DNA of 50,914 nt from positions 1 to 50,914 of the forward strand of contig JAKATL010000013.1 of assembly GCA_021827985.1 (NCBI GenBank), given 5' to 3'. The stretch comes from a bacterium (lineage in GTDB: Bacteria; Chloroflexota; Dormibacteria; Aeolococcales; Bog-877). Made by a program: the position numbers and the translations under genes. This document shows, in pieces, positions 26,187 to 33,963 of this stretch. Position 1 is the stretch's first letter, and each line of letters begins with the position of its first letter. The notes beneath the pieces were generated by a model. That model worked only from the letters and a program-made list of their open reading frames with translations. It made no database searches and had not been told where the DNA came from.

Positions 26187-27295
26187 GAGTCCTGGCCTCC
26201 GTTCTCGCCGGCTCCGCCTGCGGGGGCACTGCCAAAGTACAGGACGCCCGAGACCGAGGAGGCTGGCACCGGGCCGCTGATGGTTAGCTCGGCCGGCTCC
26301 GAGGAGCCTGCGCGGGAAGCGAGCCTGAGGATCAGGGAACCGGGCCCCACCGACACGACCTTGCCCGTGTACACCAGAGACCCCGTGGCGGGCCGGTAAG
26401 TGACCGCCCCCTGGTCGACCGCGAGGGCTCCGTCGGGCAGCTGGCTGGCGGACAGGGCGACCAGAAGCTGGCCTCCCACTCCTCCCTGCACCTGTCCGGA
26501 GATGGTGATCGTCTCGCCGTTGCCGCCTGTGGAGGAGGTGGCCGAGCCCACGAACCTGGCCGTGAACGGGGCTGGGAGGGACGCCTGCCCGGCGGCGCCC
26601 GTCGAGGCCGGAGTTCCCGAGGCCAGAGCGGTGGTTGGAGTCCCGGCTCGCCGGGCCCAGCCACTTTGCAGCGGCCCGGCCGCCGACCAGGCCAGAACCG
26701 CCATGGGGGTGGCCGCGACCGCCGCCATGAGAAGGCCCCGCACGGCCACCCGCGGCCGGGTGGCCCGGGCCACCCGGAAGATCACCGTCGTAGCCACCAG
26801 TCCCACGCAGCCCAGCTCAAAGGCGAAGACCCAGGTGAGCCTGGTGTCGGTGCCGCTGCCCACCGAATGGAGGAGGGCAACCGGCCAGGAGAGGTAGGTG
26901 AGCCAGTGGATCACCCGCCACCAGTGCGGCCGAAGGTGAGATCGCAGCAGGCTGGTGACCACCACGGCGGCCATGAGGTCCAGGCTCAGGGTGCCGAGCC
27001 CCAGCCAGAAGGGCCGGTAAGGACTCACAAACGGCACCAGGGCCGCCCACCAGCCGACCGGGACGAACGGATCCAGCTCGATGGTGACCACGTGGATGAT
27101 CAGGAGCACCACAGCCAGGAGGGCGAGGTTGCGATGCACCGCCTGCACCGCAAACCGCGGCCAGGTCCCGGGGTGCCACCCTCCGTGGATGGCGATCCCC
27201 ATGACCAGATTGACCGTGAGCACCGCCAGCAGCACCAGCCCACTTCCTCGGGCCAGGTACCAGAGAGTCATCGGCCCACCGAGGGCAGCGACCAC
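26183..27295 (-). CDS. Ferric-reductase-like transmembrane cytochrome with extracytoplasmic C-terminal domain
   Basis: The 370-residue protein has six hydrophobic segments followed by a Ser/Gly/Thr-rich linker and a beta-rich C-terminal domain (about 235-360). Two helices each carry a His pair: H-x13-H in VHRNLALLAVVLLIIHVV and H-x12-H in HWLTYLSWPVALLH, the bis-haem pattern of ferric reductase-like domains. No FAD/NAD domain is fused, so electrons must come from another protein, probably the NuoF-like/ferredoxin pair in the operon. GTG 27295 or ATG 27271 may be the start. The C-terminal domain is not recognised. Confidence 0.78.
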   Translation of the reverse strand: MVAALGGPMTLWYLARGSGLVLLAVLTVNLVMGIAIHGGWHPGTWPRFAVQAVHRNLALLAVVLLIIHVVTIELDPFVPVGWWAALVPFVSPYRPFWLGLGTLSLDLMAAVVVTSLLRSHLRPHWWRVIHWLTYLSWPVALLHSVGSGTDTRLTWVFAFELGCVGLVATTVIFRVARATRPRVAVRGLLMAAVAATPMAVLAWSAAGPLQSGWARRAGTPTTALASGTPASTGAAGQASLPAPFTARFVGSATSSTGGNGETITISGQVQGGVGGQLLVALSASQLPDGALAVDQGAVTYRPATGSLVYTGKVVSVGPGSLILRLASRAGSSEPAELTISGPVPASSVSGVLYFGSAPAGGAGENGGQDS

Positions 27296-27297
27296 CG

Positions 27298-28278
27298 TCA
27301 GCCTCCGGGCTGGAGGGGCAGTGCAGCGAGCTCCTCACCAGCGATGGGCCAGCCGCCTTGATGGACGACTCGACCGTCCACGGCCACCAGCCGGGCAGCG
27401 GCGCCAAAGCGGCGCAGGAGGACCTCTGCCCCGTCCCCTCCCACCAGGGCTGCAGTCGACAGGGCATTGGCTTGTAGGCAGGTGTCTGCGACGACGGTGG
27501 CCGTCCGCCATCGCCCTTGCGCCGGCCGGCCGGTGCGGGGGTCGATCAGGTGGTGCATGGCCGTCCCCTGCCGGAACCAGCGCCGGACCGCCGTCGAGGA
27601 GGTCGCCATGCCGCGCGCCAGAAGGCTGACCGTCTGTCCGGGCTCCTCCCCTCCCCCCCGATGGTCGTCCCCGACCCGAACCGTCCAGCCCCCGGCGGGC
27701 ACCGTCCCAGCGGTGGCGATATCCCCTCCCAGGCTCACCAGACAGGCCGTGCCGGTGGCCGCGCCGGCCCTAGACCCGGCGCGATCCGCAGCTGAGGCCT
27801 TGGCGGTCGCCCCGAGGTCGAGAAGCACGCCTGGGGGGCGAGCGAGGACCGTTCCCTCGAGCCGGACCTGGTGCCACCCGGGAGCCGGGGTCGAGGGTGC
27901 GGCAGGTGCGCGGGCGTGTTCACCGAGCTGGGAGAAGTCGCGGTCGTACCCGGCAGCCAGCAGGGCGGCGCCCACGGTGGGGTCGAGCAGACCATCCGTC
28001 GCTCGCGACCAGAAGAGGGCCTCGGCCAGTAAGCCGGCCAGCCCATCGCTCACGCAGACCTCGGGCCGCGGATCCGAGTTCACCCGGGACAGTTCAGAGT
28101 CGGGCCTGAACCGGCTGGCCAGGTCGTCAACCTCGGCGATCACCCGGTCGGCCTCCCTCAACGCCGGGGCCAGCTGGTGGACGTCTGAGATCAGGACGCG
28201 GGCGGTGGTCCCGAGCGCCCGACGCCACGCACCCGAAACACCGGGAAGGGGTGGCAGGCGGGCCCAGCCCCCGTCCAC
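27298..28278 (-). CDS. apbE: FAD:protein FMN transferase ApbE
   Basis: This 326-residue enzyme attaches FMN covalently to Thr/Ser of target proteins on the outer face of the membrane. Family motifs are present: ASRFRPDSELSRVNSD, LLDLGATAKASAADR, LVSLGGDIATAGTV, HHLIDPRTGRPAQG and ADTCLQANALSTAAL. At the last motif the usual A-D-A is A-N-A, which as I recall is common in actinobacterial ApbE proteins. No signal peptide is evident. It abuts the small anchored protein upstream with no intervening base. The modified target is not certain. Confidence 0.92.
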   Translation of the reverse strand: MDGGWARLPPLPGVSGAWRRALGTTARVLISDVHQLAPALREADRVIAEVDDLASRFRPDSELSRVNSDPRPEVCVSDGLAGLLAEALFWSRATDGLLDPTVGAALLAAGYDRDFSQLGEHARAPAAPSTPAPGWHQVRLEGTVLARPPGVLLDLGATAKASAADRAGSRAGAATGTACLVSLGGDIATAGTVPAGGWTVRVGDDHRGGGEEPGQTVSLLARGMATSSTAVRRWFRQGTAMHHLIDPRTGRPAQGRWRTATVVADTCLQANALSTAALVGGDGAEVLLRRFGAAARLVAVDGRVVHQGGWPIAGEELAALPLQPGG

Positions 28279-28578
28279 TCAGGAACCGCCGGAGGTGACC
28301 ACAGGCGGAGAGGTCGCGGGAGCCGGGGCGACGCCGCCAGGGTTGGTTGCCCCGCTTGCCGAACTGGAAGCCGCGCCCCCGCTGGATGAGCCGGGCGCCG
28401 GCGTGGCCGCGGCAGAGCCGGTGCCGTGGGAGTTCCGGCCAGGTATGGAATTGGCGACGGCGGCCGCCACCGCCGCGGTACCGGCCACGGCCGCCAAGGT
28501 GAGCCACACGGTGGCCCGCCTCACCAGGGATTCGCCCCGGGTCCGCTCGCGCTGGCTGAAGGGAGGAGTGGGTGCCAT
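28279..28578 (-). CDS. Small membrane-anchored Ser/Gly/Ala-rich protein, first gene of electron-transfer operon
   Basis: A 99-residue protein with a charged N-terminus (MAPTPPFSQRERTRGESLVRR), one membrane helix (about 23-45) and a low-complexity outer tail rich in Ala, Ser, Gly, Pro and Thr. The tail includes S-A-S-G-A-T, which resembles the S/T-G-A-T/S core of ApbE flavinylation sites but lacks the preceding Asp and any FMN-binding fold. Related operons usually encode an FMN-binding-domain protein here. It may be a reduced substitute or a simple anchor; function unknown. Confidence 0.6.
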   Translation of the reverse strand: MAPTPPFSQRERTRGESLVRRATVWLTLAAVAGTAAVAAAVANSIPGRNSHGTGSAAATPAPGSSSGGAASSSASGATNPGGVAPAPATSPPVVTSGGS

Positions 28579-28650
28579 GGGCCGATGGTCCCATTAGAAC
28601 CTTGGAATCCAACCAAGAGAACGCTGGGAGTCTCCTGGGACGCGGGTAAC

Positions 28651-28676
28651 GCAAGCTAGTTGCGCAACCCACTTGC
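28651..28676. promoter_or_regulatory. Nur-like operator: two abutting GCAA-N5-TTGC units
   Basis: Units at 28651-28663 and 28664-28676 are each GCAA-N5-TTGC. Together they form a 26-bp dyad whose centre is the perfect palindrome GTTGCGCAAC (28659-28668). GCAA-N5-TTGC is the core of the Nur box known from Streptomyces (TTGCAA-N5-TTGCAA, from memory). The site covers the -35 region of the Fur-family gene and lies 72 bp from the start of the divergent electron-transfer operon, so it might control both. Confidence 0.6.
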
Positions 28677-28682
28677 TTTATG

Positions 28683-28688
28683 TATTAT
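28683..28688 (+). promoter_or_regulatory. -10 box of the Fur-family gene, leaderless
   Basis: TATTAT (5 of 6) ends 6 nt before ATG 28695 and begins 6 bp after the operator. Confidence 0.55.
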
Positions 28689-28694
28689 GGAGCC

Positions 28695-29120
28695 ATGGGC
28701 AGAAGGCCGAAGATCGCAGGAGCCGTTCAGGAACTCATGGCGGCGCGGGGTCGGCATGCCTGGACACTGGAGGAGCTCCGTCAGGCGCTGGCCGCCAAGG
28801 GCATCCGCGCCGACTTCTCCTCGGTGTTCCGGGCCACCGCTCGACTCGAGACCGAGGGAGCTCTGCGCCGGGTGGAGTTGGACGACGGCCGCACCCACGT
28901 CGAGATCCGGGACGAGCACCACGACCACTTCCGGTGCGAACTGTGCGGCGAGGTCCTGGCTGTTCCCTGTGAGGCGTCCGGGGCGGCCATGCGGGCCCTG
29001 GAGGACGCCACCGGACTGGAGATCCATGACCATCACCTGGTCCTGACCGGTGTCTGCCAGGGCTGTCGGGCCAAGTCATCCAAGCAGCTGTTCCTCAGCG
29101 GGGCCGGGGCGGCATCGTGA
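28695..29120 (+). CDS. Fur-family metalloregulator, probably nickel-responsive (Nur-like)
   Basis: The 141-residue protein has a winged helix (TLEELRQALAAKGIRADFSSVFRATARLE) and a metal-binding half with HHDHFRCELCGEV and LVLTGVCQGC. The two CxxC pairs form the structural zinc site of the Fur family. The metal specificity cannot be read from this alone, but the GCAA-N5-TTGC operator and the coupled NicO-like transporter point to nickel. ATG 28695 follows a -10 box by 6 nt; an ATG at 28680 would precede the promoter. The stop overlaps the transporter start as GTGA. Zur- or PerR-type function remains possible. Confidence 0.85.
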   Translation: MGRRPKIAGAVQELMAARGRHAWTLEELRQALAAKGIRADFSSVFRATARLETEGALRRVELDDGRTHVEIRDEHHDHFRCELCGEVLAVPCEASGAAMRALEDATGLEIHDHHLVLTGVCQGCRAKSSKQLFLSGAGAAS

Positions 29121-30052
29121 TTGGGGCGGTGATCAACCTCTGGAACCCGGTGCACGTCACCGGGCTGGCGATCTTCGTGACCGCGCTGATCCTGGGCATG
29201 GTGCATGGGATCACCCCTGATGAGCACACCTGGCCGATCACCTTCAGCTATGCCATCGGCAGCTACTCCACCAAGCGTGGGTTCCGGTCGGGGCTGATCT
29301 TCTCCCTGGCCTTCACGCTGCAGCGGGCGATCGCCGCCGAGCTGGCCTACCTCGGCTTCAGCCGGGTCCTGACCCTGGCGGGCGCGGACTACGCGATATA
29401 CGTGGTGGTGGGCATCCTCATGGCCTGGGCGGGGCTGATGATCGCCAGGCGGAGTCGGCTCCCGTTCCACTTCCACCTGCACATCCCCTGGCTGCAGAAG
29501 GACGCCGCGCTCGTGCACTCGGGGCAGGAGTTCCCCACCCCCGGCTGGGTGCAGGATCCGCGGCCCTGGATGCCCGCCGCCCATGGCTTCGTGGCCGGAT
29601 GGGGGTTTGGTGCCTTCGCCATCATCATTTACACGGTCCTGGCACCGGCGATGCCCTCGCCCCTCCTGGGGTGGGTACCGGGGGCGCTGTTCGGGATCGG
29701 GACCACCATCGTCCAGGTGCTGGCCGGGGCCGCCTTCGGCCGTTACGCCTCCCGGCGCGGCCTGCCCCCAGACGCCGTCCGGCACGTGGCCCTCACCGTC
29801 GCCGGACGGACGCTCACCTGGGGAGGGCTGGCGTTCATCGTGGGCGGGGTCTTCGGCCTGAGCTTTCCCCAGATCGCCAACCTCAGCTTTGCCACCGGCA
29901 TCCAGGTCCACAACCTGGATCAGATCGGCTTGCCGCTCTTCCTGGTGGTGTTCGCCGTGGTCGGGGTGGGCGTCACCTCGCTGATCCGGGAGACTAGGTC
30001 CTGGTCGCGCCGTCAGGCCGCCCAGGTAGCTGCCGCATCCCATCCGGCCTGA
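29117..30052 (+). CDS. NicO/UreH-like nickel or cobalt transporter
   Basis: The 311-residue membrane protein has about seven helices. The first carries LGMVHGITPDEHTWPITFSYAIG, similar to the H-x4-D-H-type metal motif of NicO/NiCoT/UreH permeases (here H-x4-D-x-H). A His-rich loop (FHFHLHIPW) and the second conserved half (MPAAHGFVAGWGFGAFAIIIY) follow. It probably moves Ni2+ or Co2+. Coupling to a Fur-family regulator with a Nur-like operator supports metal-dependent repression of uptake. It could instead be an exporter, but co-repression by a Fur-type protein favours uptake. Confidence 0.72.
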   Translation: MIGAVINLWNPVHVTGLAIFVTALILGMVHGITPDEHTWPITFSYAIGSYSTKRGFRSGLIFSLAFTLQRAIAAELAYLGFSRVLTLAGADYAIYVVVGILMAWAGLMIARRSRLPFHFHLHIPWLQKDAALVHSGQEFPTPGWVQDPRPWMPAAHGFVAGWGFGAFAIIIYTVLAPAMPSPLLGWVPGALFGIGTTIVQVLAGAAFGRYASRRGLPPDAVRHVALTVAGRTLTWGGLAFIVGGVFGLSFPQIANLSFATGIQVHNLDQIGLPLFLVVFAVVGVGVTSLIRETRSWSRRQAAQVAAASHPA

Positions 30053-30076
30053 CGGCGGGGCCACCGTCTATCCCGG

Positions 30077-31543
30077 TCAGCCGGCAGGGCTGACTCCCGA
30101 CGCGACCGCTGGGTCCGGCTCCTCCGCTGCCGGCTCCGGCGCCAGCGGGCGTTCGACGGGGATGCGCACCTCGAAGGTCGCGCCCCCCCCCTCCGTGGGT
30201 CGGTACTCCACCGTGCCCTGGTGGGCCGCCACGATCGCGCTCACGATCGAAAGGCCCAGGCCGGTGCCCCCGGTCGCCCGCCCCCGGGAGCGATCGGCTC
30301 TGTAGAAGCGCTCGAAAATGCGCGCCGCCACCTCATCCGGAATCCCGGGTCCGTGATCGATCACCTGCACCAGTCCCTGGTCCCCATCAAGCCGGGCAGC
30401 GATCTCCACCGCGGTTCCCTCGGGGGTGTGGACCACGGCATTGCGGACCAGGTTGGTCACCACCTGCCGCAACCGCGCCTCGTCTCCCTGGACGAGCACA
30501 GGGGAGTCCGCGTGAACCCGAATCAGGTGTCGGCGATCGGCAGCCGACTGGTCGGCGGCCGAGTCGATCGCCAGCTCGGCCAGGTCCACCGGCTTGCTAT
30601 CCAGGGGCCTTCCCCGGTCCAGACGGGCGAGCAAGAGCAGGTCGTCCACCAGCAGTCCCATCCGGGTGGCCTCGCTCTCGATCCGGCTCATCGCCTTGTC
30701 CAGGTCCTCCGGGTTGGAACGGGCCCCCCGGCGGAAGAGCTCCGCATACCCCCGGATCGAGCTGAGGGGGGTGCGCAGCTCGTGGGAGGCATCGGCGGCG
30801 AACTGGCGCAGACGGGCCTCGGACTCCCGGCGCTCAGCGAAGGCGCTCTCGATCTGGGCCAGCATCTCGTTAAGGCTGATGGCCAGCTGGCCGATCTCCG
30901 TTCTCTCGTCCACACCCTGAACGCGCTGGGTGAGGTCCCCCCGGGCGATCTTGCGTGCGGTGTCCCGGATCCGCCTCAGCGGGCGGAGACCAAGGTCGAC
31001 CAGCCACCAAGCCGCCACGCCCAGCGCCGCCAGGACCACCGCGCCCACCAGTACCTCCAGGGTCTCGAGTTGGCTCAAGGTCGCCTCCACCGAGCTGAGC
31101 GGCATGGCCACCACGAAGGGCTCCGCCGGGCCCCCGGCAACCTGCACCCCGACCAGCAGCCCGCGGAACGTGACCCCTCCGCGGTTTCCCGGAGCCGTGA
31201 AGAAATAGGGAGCCGCAGGTATGTCGCCTCCGGTGACCGAGGCCGGCAGGACCGGACGGGGGGTGGTCTGCGCCGAGCCCCAGACCACCCCCTCTTGACT
31301 CCCACCCGGCCCGATGAAGGCGGCATAGCTGCCCTCCGGAAGGGCGGTGCTGGTGGGACAGTCGTTATGGGTCACCTGGGAGATGACGCAGGTCCGGGCC
31401 GAGTCCACGGACTGGAGGAGCTCCTGCTCCAGCCGATTCCAGAGAGATGACTGGAGTGCCACGTAGGTGACGGTGTCGGTGGCGACCATCCCCGCTGCCA
31501 CCAGGGCGATCAGGGCCAGGAGGAGCCGGAGGCGGAGGGTCAC
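30077..31543 (-). CDS. Sensor histidine kinase (TcrY/PrrB-like)
   Basis: The 488-residue kinase has helix 1 (about 5-28), an extracytoplasmic sensor domain (about 30-158, with Cys52 and Cys62), helix 2 (about 162-185), a HAMP domain, HisKA with the phospho-acceptor H254 in DASHELRTPLSSIRG, and a HATPase domain with N box (LVRNAVVHTP), G1 (DHGPGIP), F box (FERFYR) and G2 (GTGLGLSIV). The two sensor Cys could make a redox- or fold-related disulfide. It lies 2 bp after the response regulator gene and forms a pair with it. Signal unknown. Confidence 0.93.
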   Translation of the reverse strand: MTLRLRLLLALIALVAAGMVATDTVTYVALQSSLWNRLEQELLQSVDSARTCVISQVTHNDCPTSTALPEGSYAAFIGPGGSQEGVVWGSAQTTPRPVLPASVTGGDIPAAPYFFTAPGNRGGVTFRGLLVGVQVAGGPAEPFVVAMPLSSVEATLSQLETLEVLVGAVVLAALGVAAWWLVDLGLRPLRRIRDTARKIARGDLTQRVQGVDERTEIGQLAISLNEMLAQIESAFAERRESEARLRQFAADASHELRTPLSSIRGYAELFRRGARSNPEDLDKAMSRIESEATRMGLLVDDLLLLARLDRGRPLDSKPVDLAELAIDSAADQSAADRRHLIRVHADSPVLVQGDEARLRQVVTNLVRNAVVHTPEGTAVEIAARLDGDQGLVQVIDHGPGIPDEVAARIFERFYRADRSRGRATGGTGLGLSIVSAIVAAHQGTVEYRPTEGGGATFEVRIPVERPLAPEPAAEEPDPAVASGVSPAG

Positions 31544-31545
31544 TG

Positions 31546-32238
31546 TCAGCCCCGGGGCAACCGCAGAACGTACCCCATGCCCCGCACCGTGTGGATGAGC
31601 GGCGGATCGACGGCGTCCACCTTCTTGCGGAGGTAGCTGATGTAGGTCTCCAGGATGCCGGCGTCGCCGCCAAAGTCATAACTCCACACGTGGTCGAGGA
31701 TCTGGGCCCTGGTCAACACGCGGCGAGCGTTGATGAGCAGGTAGCGGAGGAGGCGATATTCGGTGGCCGTCAGCTCAATCCCGTGATCGCCGCGGCGCAC
31801 CTCGCGCAGATCCTCGTCCATCTCCAGGTCAGCGAAGGTGAGGATGTTGCGGCTCTCCTGGCGGTGACCGCTGCGCCGGAGGATCACCCTCACCCGGGCG
31901 ATCAGCTCGTCCAGGCTGAAGGGCTTGGTGACGTAGTCATCCCCCCCGACCGTGAGCCCGCGGACCTTGTCCTCGGTCGCATCCTTGGCGGTGAGGAAGA
32001 GGATGGGCACGTCGACCCCGGTGGCGGTCAGAGCCCTGGCAACCTCAAAGCCGTCCTGGTCGGGCAGCATCACGTCCAGGATGATCAGGTGAGGCTTGAA
32101 CTGCCGAACCTTCTCCAGGGCCTCCCTGGCGCTGCGCGCCGTCTCGGTGTCGAAGTCGGCGTAGCGGAGTGCCGTGGAGACCAGCTCAACCAGGTTGAGC
32201 TCGTCGTCCACCACCAGCACCCGGGTGCGCTCGTCCAC
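31546..32238 (-). CDS. OmpR/PhoB-family response regulator
   Basis: The 230-residue protein has a receiver domain (VLVVDDELN; phosphorylated D55 in LIILDVMLPD; switch Thr in LFLTAKD; Lys in YVTKPFS) and a winged-helix DNA-binding domain (ELTATEYRLLRYLL; VLTRAQILDHVW; YISYLRKKVD). It is the partner of the downstream kinase. The GTG at 32238 is leaderless behind a CACAAT box. A 9-bp inverted repeat upstream (32261-32320) may be part of its own control. Confidence 0.94.
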   Translation of the reverse strand: MDERTRVLVVDDELNLVELVSTALRYADFDTETARSAREALEKVRQFKPHLIILDVMLPDQDGFEVARALTATGVDVPILFLTAKDATEDKVRGLTVGGDDYVTKPFSLDELIARVRVILRRSGHRQESRNILTFADLEMDEDLREVRRGDHGIELTATEYRLLRYLLINARRVLTRAQILDHVWSYDFGGDAGILETYISYLRKKVDAVDPPLIHTVRGMGYVLRLPRG

Positions 32239-32244
32239 GCGCGA

Positions 32245-32250
32245 ATTGTG
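32245..32250 (-). promoter_or_regulatory. -10 box of the response regulator gene, leaderless
   Basis: CACAAT on the reverse strand ends 6 nt before GTG 32238. Confidence 0.35.
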
Positions 32251-32260
32251 GATCCGTTTG

Positions 32261-32320
32261 CTGAGAGTTGCCTGGGTGGCCCCTGAGCTGGCCTCGCGAG
32301 CTCTCCGAGCAAACTCTCAG
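32261..32320. repeat. Separated inverted repeat CTGAGAGTT ... AACTCTCAG
   Basis: Perfect 9-bp arms at 32261-32269 and 32312-32320 are 42 bp apart, directly upstream of the response regulator promoter. They may be two binding sites for the regulator or the base of an RNA stem. The rest of the 355-bp gap to the next gene holds a G+C-rich structured stretch and the + strand terminator at 32423. Confidence 0.4.
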
Positions 32321-32422
32321 GCTGGTCACAGGGCACCCCAAGGTCAGGGGACCAGAGTTGCAGGTGTCGCCGGCACGGGCCCAGCGGGCCGGTCCGGCGG
32401 CAGCCCTATCCTTCCCTCCCCG

Positions 32423-32457
32423 CAGCGGCCCGGCACCAGCCGGGTCGCTGTATTTTT
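32423..32457 (+). terminator. Strong intrinsic terminator with no gene in front
   Basis: Arms CAGCGGCCCGGC (32423-32434) and GCCGGGTCGCTG (32439-32450) make a 12-bp stem with one G-U pair and loop ACCA, followed by TATTTTT. No + strand gene lies between 30052 and here, so it must end an unseen small RNA or act as an attenuator before the gene at 32594. Confidence 0.7.
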
Positions 32458-32593
32458 GTGCCCCATTCGACCCTGGAGCGCGGGTGGAATCCACCTTGCG
32501 AGGGCGGGTGCGATCGCCCGGGTACCCCCCTCCAGGCGCTCCTAGCCTGGAATCTGAGGGGCGGGTCTGCCCCCCAACAAGCGGGGGATTTGC

Positions 32594-33007
32594 GTGCTGC
32601 TGATCTGGATGGTCCTGTTGCTGGCCGCGACGTTCCACGAGGCCGGGCACTACCTGGTCCTACGCCGCCTAGCGGCGCGGCCACATCCCACCATCGGCAT
32701 CCTCGGCCCCGGGTGGGAATTCGAGTCCGGTCCCCTGAGCCAGCGGCAGCTGGGCCTGGTGTGGGCCGCGGGCCCGTTGGCGGAGACCCTGGTCTGGGGA
32801 TCGGCAGCGATCCTCGCCCGAGGTTCGGCGGGCCTGCTGCTGTCGCTGCTCATGCTTCAATTGCTGGCCAACACGGTGCTCCCCGGAAGTGACGGATGGA
32901 AGCTGGTCAGGTCGGGGATCGGCCGCCAGCACCGTTTCCCCGCGGGCGCAACGGGGCCGCGACGGCCAGGGACCTACCCCAGCCGTCCCCGGTTCCGACC
33001 CGCCTGA
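32594..33007 (+). CDS. Short M50-like (site-2 protease-type) membrane protein
   Basis: The 137-residue protein has a first hydrophobic segment with ATFHEAGHYLVLRRL, an HExxH zinc motif, and later ANTVLPGSDGWKL, which matches the N-x-x-P-x-x-D-G motif that supplies the third zinc ligand in M50 proteases. Two or three more helices are predicted (about 50-90). At this length it is a minimal member, shorter than usual S2P proteins, with no PDZ domain. The GTG start has a GGGGGA site 5-6 nt before it. The basic C-terminus (about 105-137) looks unstructured. The substrate is unknown. Confidence 0.6.
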   Translation: MLLIWMVLLLAATFHEAGHYLVLRRLAARPHPTIGILGPGWEFESGPLSQRQLGLVWAAGPLAETLVWGSAAILARGSAGLLLSLLMLQLLANTVLPGSDGWKLVRSGIGRQHRFPAGATGPRRPGTYPSRPRFRPA

Positions 33008-33017
33008 CCGGCCAAGG

Positions 33018-33932
33018 TCACCCCCAGAGCGCCTCCACGGAAAGGTAGCGCTCGCCGCTGTCGTAGGTGAAGGTGAGGACCCGGGAGCCGTCCGCCATCT
33101 GCGGCTCCAATGACGCGACCGCGGCCAGCGAGGCACCCGAGGAGATCCCCACCAGAACTCCCTCCTCCCGCGCCGACCGACGCGCGTAGGCGAACGCCTC
33201 ATCGGCGGATACCTGGATCACCCCGTCGAGCAGGTCCTGACGCATCACCCGCGGAACGAAGCCGGCACCAATACCCTGGATCGGATGGGGGCTGTGGGTG
33301 CCGCCCGACAGCACTGGCGACAGGGCCGGCTCAACCGCATAAACCTTGAGCCCTGGCCATCTCTCCTTCAGCACCTCGGCGCAGCCGGTGATGTGCCCCC
33401 CGGTGCCGACCCCCGTGACCAGGTAGTCCAACCCCTCAGGGAAGTCCGCGGCGATCTCCTCGGCGGTGGTGCGGCGGTGGACCTCGACGTTGGCCGGATT
33501 GTCGAACTGCATGGGCATCCAGGCTCCCGGGGTCTCCTCCACCAGCTCCCGCGCCCGGGCGATCGCGCCCCGCATCCCCAGCTCCCTAGGGGTGAGGTCG
33601 ATCTCGGCCCCATAGCCCGCCATCAGCTTGCGCCGCTCGACCGAGAACGACTCAGGCATCACCAGGATGAGGCGATACCCCTTGACTGCCGCCACGAGGG
33701 CGAGGCCGATGCCGGTGTTCCCCGAGGTTGGCTCGATGATGACCGACCCCGAGTTGAGGGTCCCACTTCTCTCCGCGTCCTCGACCATGGCGAGAGCGAT
33801 CCGGTCCTTGATGCTACCCCCGGGATTGACCCGCTCCTGCTTGAACCAGACCGTCACCCGGCGGTCGAAGAGGTGGTTGATCCGCACCACCGGGGTCCTT
33901 CCGATGGTCTCGAGAATGCTTTCGGCTCTCAC
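33018..33932 (-). CDS. cysK: Cysteine synthase (O-acetylserine sulfhydrylase)
   Basis: This PLP enzyme makes cysteine from O-acetylserine and sulfide. Seen in 304 residues: the PLP Lys42 in [19 protein letters not shown] (substrate loop), [10 protein letters not shown] (phosphate loop) and the GISSGA block near the end. GTG 33932 has a GGGGAGG ribosome site. It follows cysE by 31 bp in the same direction, so serine acetylation and sulfide incorporation are encoded together. It converges with the M50-like gene. Confidence 0.95.
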   Translation of the reverse strand: MRAESILETIGRTPVVRINHLFDRRVTVWFKQERVNPGGSIKDRIALAMVEDAERSGTLNSGSVIIEPTSGNTGIGLALVAAVKGYRLILVMPESFSVERRKLMAGYGAEIDLTPRELGMRGAIARARELVEETPGAWMPMQFDNPANVEVHRRTTAEEIAADFPEGLDYLVTGVGTGGHITGCAEVLKERWPGLKVYAVEPALSPVLSGGTHSPHPIQGIGAGFVPRVMRQDLLDGVIQVSADEAFAYARRSAREEGVLVGISSGASLAAVASLEPQMADGSRVLTFTYDSGERYLSVEALWG

Positions 33933-33963
33933 ATTGCCTCCCCGGCCCGGGTTGCGGCCGTGC

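Noticed and set aside
24637..27295. A partial complex I locus at the NuoF-like gene
   Set aside because: No NuoE, NuoG or membrane subunits adjoin it. The ferredoxin, ApbE and ferric-reductase-like neighbours define a different kind of operon, and the Nuo-like module at 46-50 kb is about 18 kb away.
32261..32340. Glycine-riboswitch-like string GAGCAAACTCTCAGG on the + strand
   Set aside because: The 3' end of the aptamer is imitated, but the GCCGAAGG core and the downstream AAAAGGAC element are absent, and no glycine-cleavage gene follows. The match is better explained by the 9-bp inverted repeat.
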